From positions 1 through 17,016 of the forward strand of contig DATMOG010000043.1 of NCBI GenBank assembly GCA_035568375.1: a DNA stretch of 17,016 nucleotides, given 5' to 3'. This stretch comes from JACDET01 sp035568375. GTDB taxonomy: Bacteria > Patescibacteriota > Microgenomatia > Levybacterales > UBA12049. This document shows, piece by piece, positions 15,239 through 17,016 of this stretch. Positions within the stretch are counted from its first letter, which is position 1. Each line of letters begins with the position of its first letter. Under the pieces are notes generated by a model. The model had not been told where the DNA came from, did no database searches, and worked only from the letters and a program-made list of their open reading frames with translations. Both the position numbers and the translations under genes were made by a program.

Positions 15239-15275
15239 AGGCTATCTTTTAAGGTGCTTATTATTTTTTTCTCTT
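15239..15275 (+). terminator. Probable intrinsic terminator after ssrA
   Basis: An imperfect stem (AGGC-T-ATCT, loop TTTA, AGGTGCTT, 15239-15259) is followed by a T-rich run including seven consecutive T's (15264-15270). The stem is AT/GU-rich, so strength is uncertain. Confidence 0.5.
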
Positions 15276-15347
15276 TTTCTGAGGCTAAATACGGTTTACT
15301 ACCGAACATCATAAAAATGAAATAAGTAGCAAAATGACCCCCATAAT

Positions 15348-15376
15348 TTGACTCCACATTAATACTTTGTTAGAAT
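15348..15376 (+). promoter_or_regulatory. Promoter of the carbonic-anhydrase-like gene, leaderless arrangement
   Basis: TTGACT (15348-15353), 17 bp, TAGAAT (15371-15376): ten of twelve consensus positions. Seven nt then lead to the ATG at 15384, with no Shine-Dalgarno, so the mRNA should be leaderless. Confidence 0.7.
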
Positions 15377-15383
15377 CCCTTTC

Positions 15384-16115
15384 ATGCCGCGAACAGAAAA
15401 AAATATTGAACATTATTTGGATCCGAGAATTGTAAACTATCAAGCATTTTTTGAAATGTCTCCCGAGACTTCACGTGCATATAATGAACCATACCAGCCA
15501 TTGGTCGTTGTCTGTATTGATGAAGGGATGCCAAGAGGAACTAATGGTGCATTCATTGCTGGTAGTGGCATTTTAGAAAAACAAGATATAGACTTCTCGC
15601 GCATCGAAGGATTAACAAGCCATGAAGATTGTGGCGCTGCAAGATTGGCAGCGGCAAATGCTAAATATAGAGGTGGTTCAGATAAGTTTGGTCAATTGTA
15701 CGTAAGAGAAATAGCATCCAGATTAGATAAACAGTATGAAGGAGTCATTACCTCAGATGATATGACAAGACCACGTGAATTTCATATTGCTGATACTTTT
15801 TACCTTGACGGAACTGCACAGGGATTTAATGCAAACTTAGTTCCAAGCGCTCCTATTGGTTTTGTTCATAGCCGAGGCATTTTTGGAGATCCTGGAGTTG
15901 GTAAACGACAATTAGCATTGGGAATAAGCATTGCTATGGAAGTTCACACATTTGGTCAACGTTTCAGTTCAGCACATCCATTTAATGTCGTTGTTATTAC
16001 AGATACTAGACCAGACTCCGTCCCTCTTGATACTTTATTGACAGAAGCAACAGCAGTAGTTAACAGCAATCCCAGAATTAAAATCCATGGGGTGACATTA
16101 CAAGAAAAACATTAA
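15384..16115 (+). CDS. Beta-carbonic-anhydrase-like putative zinc protein
   Basis: A 243-residue cytoplasmic protein without signal peptide or membrane helix. It shows C44-I-D46 at the end of a hydrophobic strand (QPLVVVCIDEG), then GSGIL, then H80-E-D-C83-G in TSHEDCGAARLA. This C-x-D ... H-x-x-C pattern, with HxDCG, is the zinc site of beta-carbonic anhydrases. Two things differ: the Arg of the usual C-x-D-x-R dyad is replaced (CIDEG), and the span from Cys44 to His80 is 36 residues, against about 55 in typical enzymes. The C-terminal 140 residues, including IADTFYLDGTAQGF and FVHSRGIFGDPGVGKRQLALGI, do not match the classical enzyme in my reading. I therefore assign the fold and metal site, not the reaction; it could be a CPR-specific member of the superfamily. 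It has its own strong promoter and is followed by 209 nt without a gene. Confidence 0.55.
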   Translation: MPRTEKNIEHYLDPRIVNYQAFFEMSPETSRAYNEPYQPLVVVCIDEGMPRGTNGAFIAGSGILEKQDIDFSRIEGLTSHEDCGAARLAAANAKYRGGSDKFGQLYVREIASRLDKQYEGVITSDDMTRPREFHIADTFYLDGTAQGFNANLVPSAPIGFVHSRGIFGDPGVGKRQLALGISIAMEVHTFGQRFSSAHPFNVVVITDTRPDSVPLDTLLTEATAVVNSNPRIKIHGVTLQEKH

Positions 16116-16324
16116 TTACCAGTTAAGCCAAGCTGAATATCTATTACTTGCTACAGCTTCTTGTTCCAAACCTCTCATGGGATACATATTTATTATTCTT
16201 TTCTTCAATCGAAGCTCCACGGACCAATATAATGATATCCTTCAAAAACATAAACCTCAATCTGGTTCCAACTATTTTCGGACATGTCCAATAAGCTATT
16301 TATTTATAGAGAGCTGATACCTTT
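16116..16324. other. Intergenic region between two converging genes
   Basis: No open frame or tRNA-like fold found. AAGCTG (near 16128) and CAGCTT (near 16155) could form a weak stem with a large loop, which I do not call a terminator. Confidence 0.4.
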
Positions 16325-16831
16325 TTAGTTAACGATAATATGAATTAGAAACTTCGCCTGATGTTCTATACACCGCATTGCCTCTCCACAGCTTGCCCTT
16401 GATGCACTAACTGTTGCTTGCCCTATTCCTACTGCCCGATACTCAACTGTTACTGTTCCAACTCCTGTGCCAGGCGTACGCACTGAAGTATCAGATGCAT
16501 AAATTGGCTTATAAAGCTGTTTTACTATCATATTTTTCATGACAGTATTAAAAATCCAATAAGTGCTATGTAATATAATTCTTATTTGCGTACCCTGTTG
16601 TAGAGTAATTATGCTCCCATTATCATCATCACTGATCACTATTTCTTTAACATTTCCTGTAATCGGTGTAGCAATAATTGCCTTATGTATCGTTGGTAAA
16701 GGTAAATTAGTTACACTCTCACTATTGCCACTTCGAGTTCTTTTTCCCTCAACTACTAATCCAATAATACAAATAATAATCAGTACTAAAGCAATACTCA
16801 TTAATTTTCGATTCTGAAAAAATAACTTCAT
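16325..16831 (-). CDS. Membrane-anchored beta-rich extracytoplasmic protein, unknown function
   Basis: A 168-residue protein with a signal-anchor helix (about 11-28, SIALVLIIICIIGLVVEG) and an outside domain. From about residue 75 it is strand-rich: IITLQQGTQIRIILHSTYWIF, then a Gly/Thr-rich GTGVGTVTVEYRAVGIGQATVSASR, then a loop with two cysteines (SCGEAMRC) and a terminal strand FLIHIIVN. The layout, a strand ending in Y-W, a Gly-rich turn, and G.A.V.A.R, recalls small Ig-like extracellular domains and loosely the chagasin/I42 inhibitor fold. I do not claim inhibitor activity, because the I42 hallmark NPTTGY is not visible. The two cysteines could form a disulfide. The ATG at 16831 lies six nt after a -10 (CATACT), another leaderless arrangement. 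Confidence 0.65.
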   Translation of the reverse strand: MKLFFQNRKLMSIALVLIIICIIGLVVEGKRTRSGNSESVTNLPLPTIHKAIIATPITGNVKEIVISDDDNGSIITLQQGTQIRIILHSTYWIFNTVMKNMIVKQLYKPIYASDTSVRTPGTGVGTVTVEYRAVGIGQATVSASRASCGEAMRCIEHQAKFLIHIIVN

Positions 16832-16837
16832 AAATAT

Positions 16838-16866
16838 AGTATGCTTATTACCTAATTCATTTGCAA
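16838..16866 (-). promoter_or_regulatory. Promoter of the 16325-16831 gene, leaderless arrangement
   Basis: On the minus strand TTGCAA (16866-16861), 17 bp, CATACT (16843-16838), then six nt and the ATG at 16831. Both hexamers are four-of-six matches, so this is moderate evidence. Confidence 0.45.
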
Positions 16867-16954
16867 GTATCCTCTATTAATGAAAAATCTTTCTCTAGCA
16901 TAAGCAGTTTTTTATCAATCTGCAAGAAGAAAAGCAGAGTACGATGTAATTATT

Positions 16955-17016
16955 ATGGGAGTTATTAAACCCTACAAAACAGAAATATCTCAATCATTTT
17001 TTATCTTCTTTTGGAT
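16955..17016 (+). CDS. Possible start of a gene running off the window
   Basis: An ATG opens a frame of 20 codons that stays open to the window end (MGVIKPYKTEISQ, then a hydrophobic FFIFFW). TGTAAT lies four nt upstream. It is too short to identify and may be chance. Confidence 0.3.
   Translation, partial: MGVIKPYKTEISQSFFIFFW

Noticed and set aside
16116..16324. A tRNA gene in the gap after the carbonic-anhydrase-like gene
   Set aside because: No acceptor stem pairing or T-loop motif could be matched in either direction.

Overview
The window is AT-rich bacterial chromosome that uses TGA as an ordinary stop (for example the rpiB stop and the ATGA overlap at 10745-10748), so UGA is not recoded here. 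Compact spacing, small genes, many membrane or envelope proteins without close named relatives, a divergent Rpe, and a cell-wall gene set (class A PBP, CAP/SCP, SpoIID-like and LytR_C proteins) suggest a Candidate Phyla Radiation / Patescibacteria member, possibly Microgenomates-like. That placement is inference. I see no insertion sequence, phage gene, CRISPR array, tRNA or rRNA.

Layout. 1-249: the end of phosphoglycerate kinase. 262-2824 (minus): a promoter, a short leader with a possible upstream peptide, then an MgtE_N/CBS protein overlapping an Nramp-family transporter whose metal site looks Mg2+-like. 2825-3087: no gene recognised. 3088-4116 (minus): a CvpA-like membrane domain fused to a CAP domain, divergent from a class A penicillin-binding protein (4185-6380) and a 44-residue membrane protein that follows it. 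6520-8220 (minus): LytR_C protein, ribose-5-phosphate isomerase B and an Rpe-like epimerase. 8287-10041: a secreted coiled-coil plus SpoIID protein. 10107-12775: a three-gene membrane cluster (PH-like, two-helix, and degenerate PP2C-TM-propeller). 12772-14280 (minus): a GT-C-like polytopic membrane protein. 14315-15224: smpB and ssrA (tmRNA). 15384-16115: a beta-carbonic-anhydrase-like protein. 16325-16831 (minus): a membrane-anchored beta-rich protein. The right edge may hold the start of another gene.

How the genes fit together. SmpB and tmRNA form the ribosome-rescue pair. RpiB and Rpe interconvert pentose phosphates and feed the same sugar-phosphate pool as PGK. PBP, SpoIID-like, CAP and LytR_C proteins point to peptidoglycan building and remodelling. 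The Nramp and MgtE_N/CBS pair looks like a transporter with its cation-sensing partner.

Two signals run across the window. First, several transcription units have a -10 hexamer only 6-9 nt before the ATG and no Shine-Dalgarno, which implies leaderless mRNAs, while other genes carry clear Shine-Dalgarno sites. Second, the tmRNA has all four pseudoknots but an unusually long 37-codon tag frame that contains extra stable hairpins; this is the best candidate for something undescribed.
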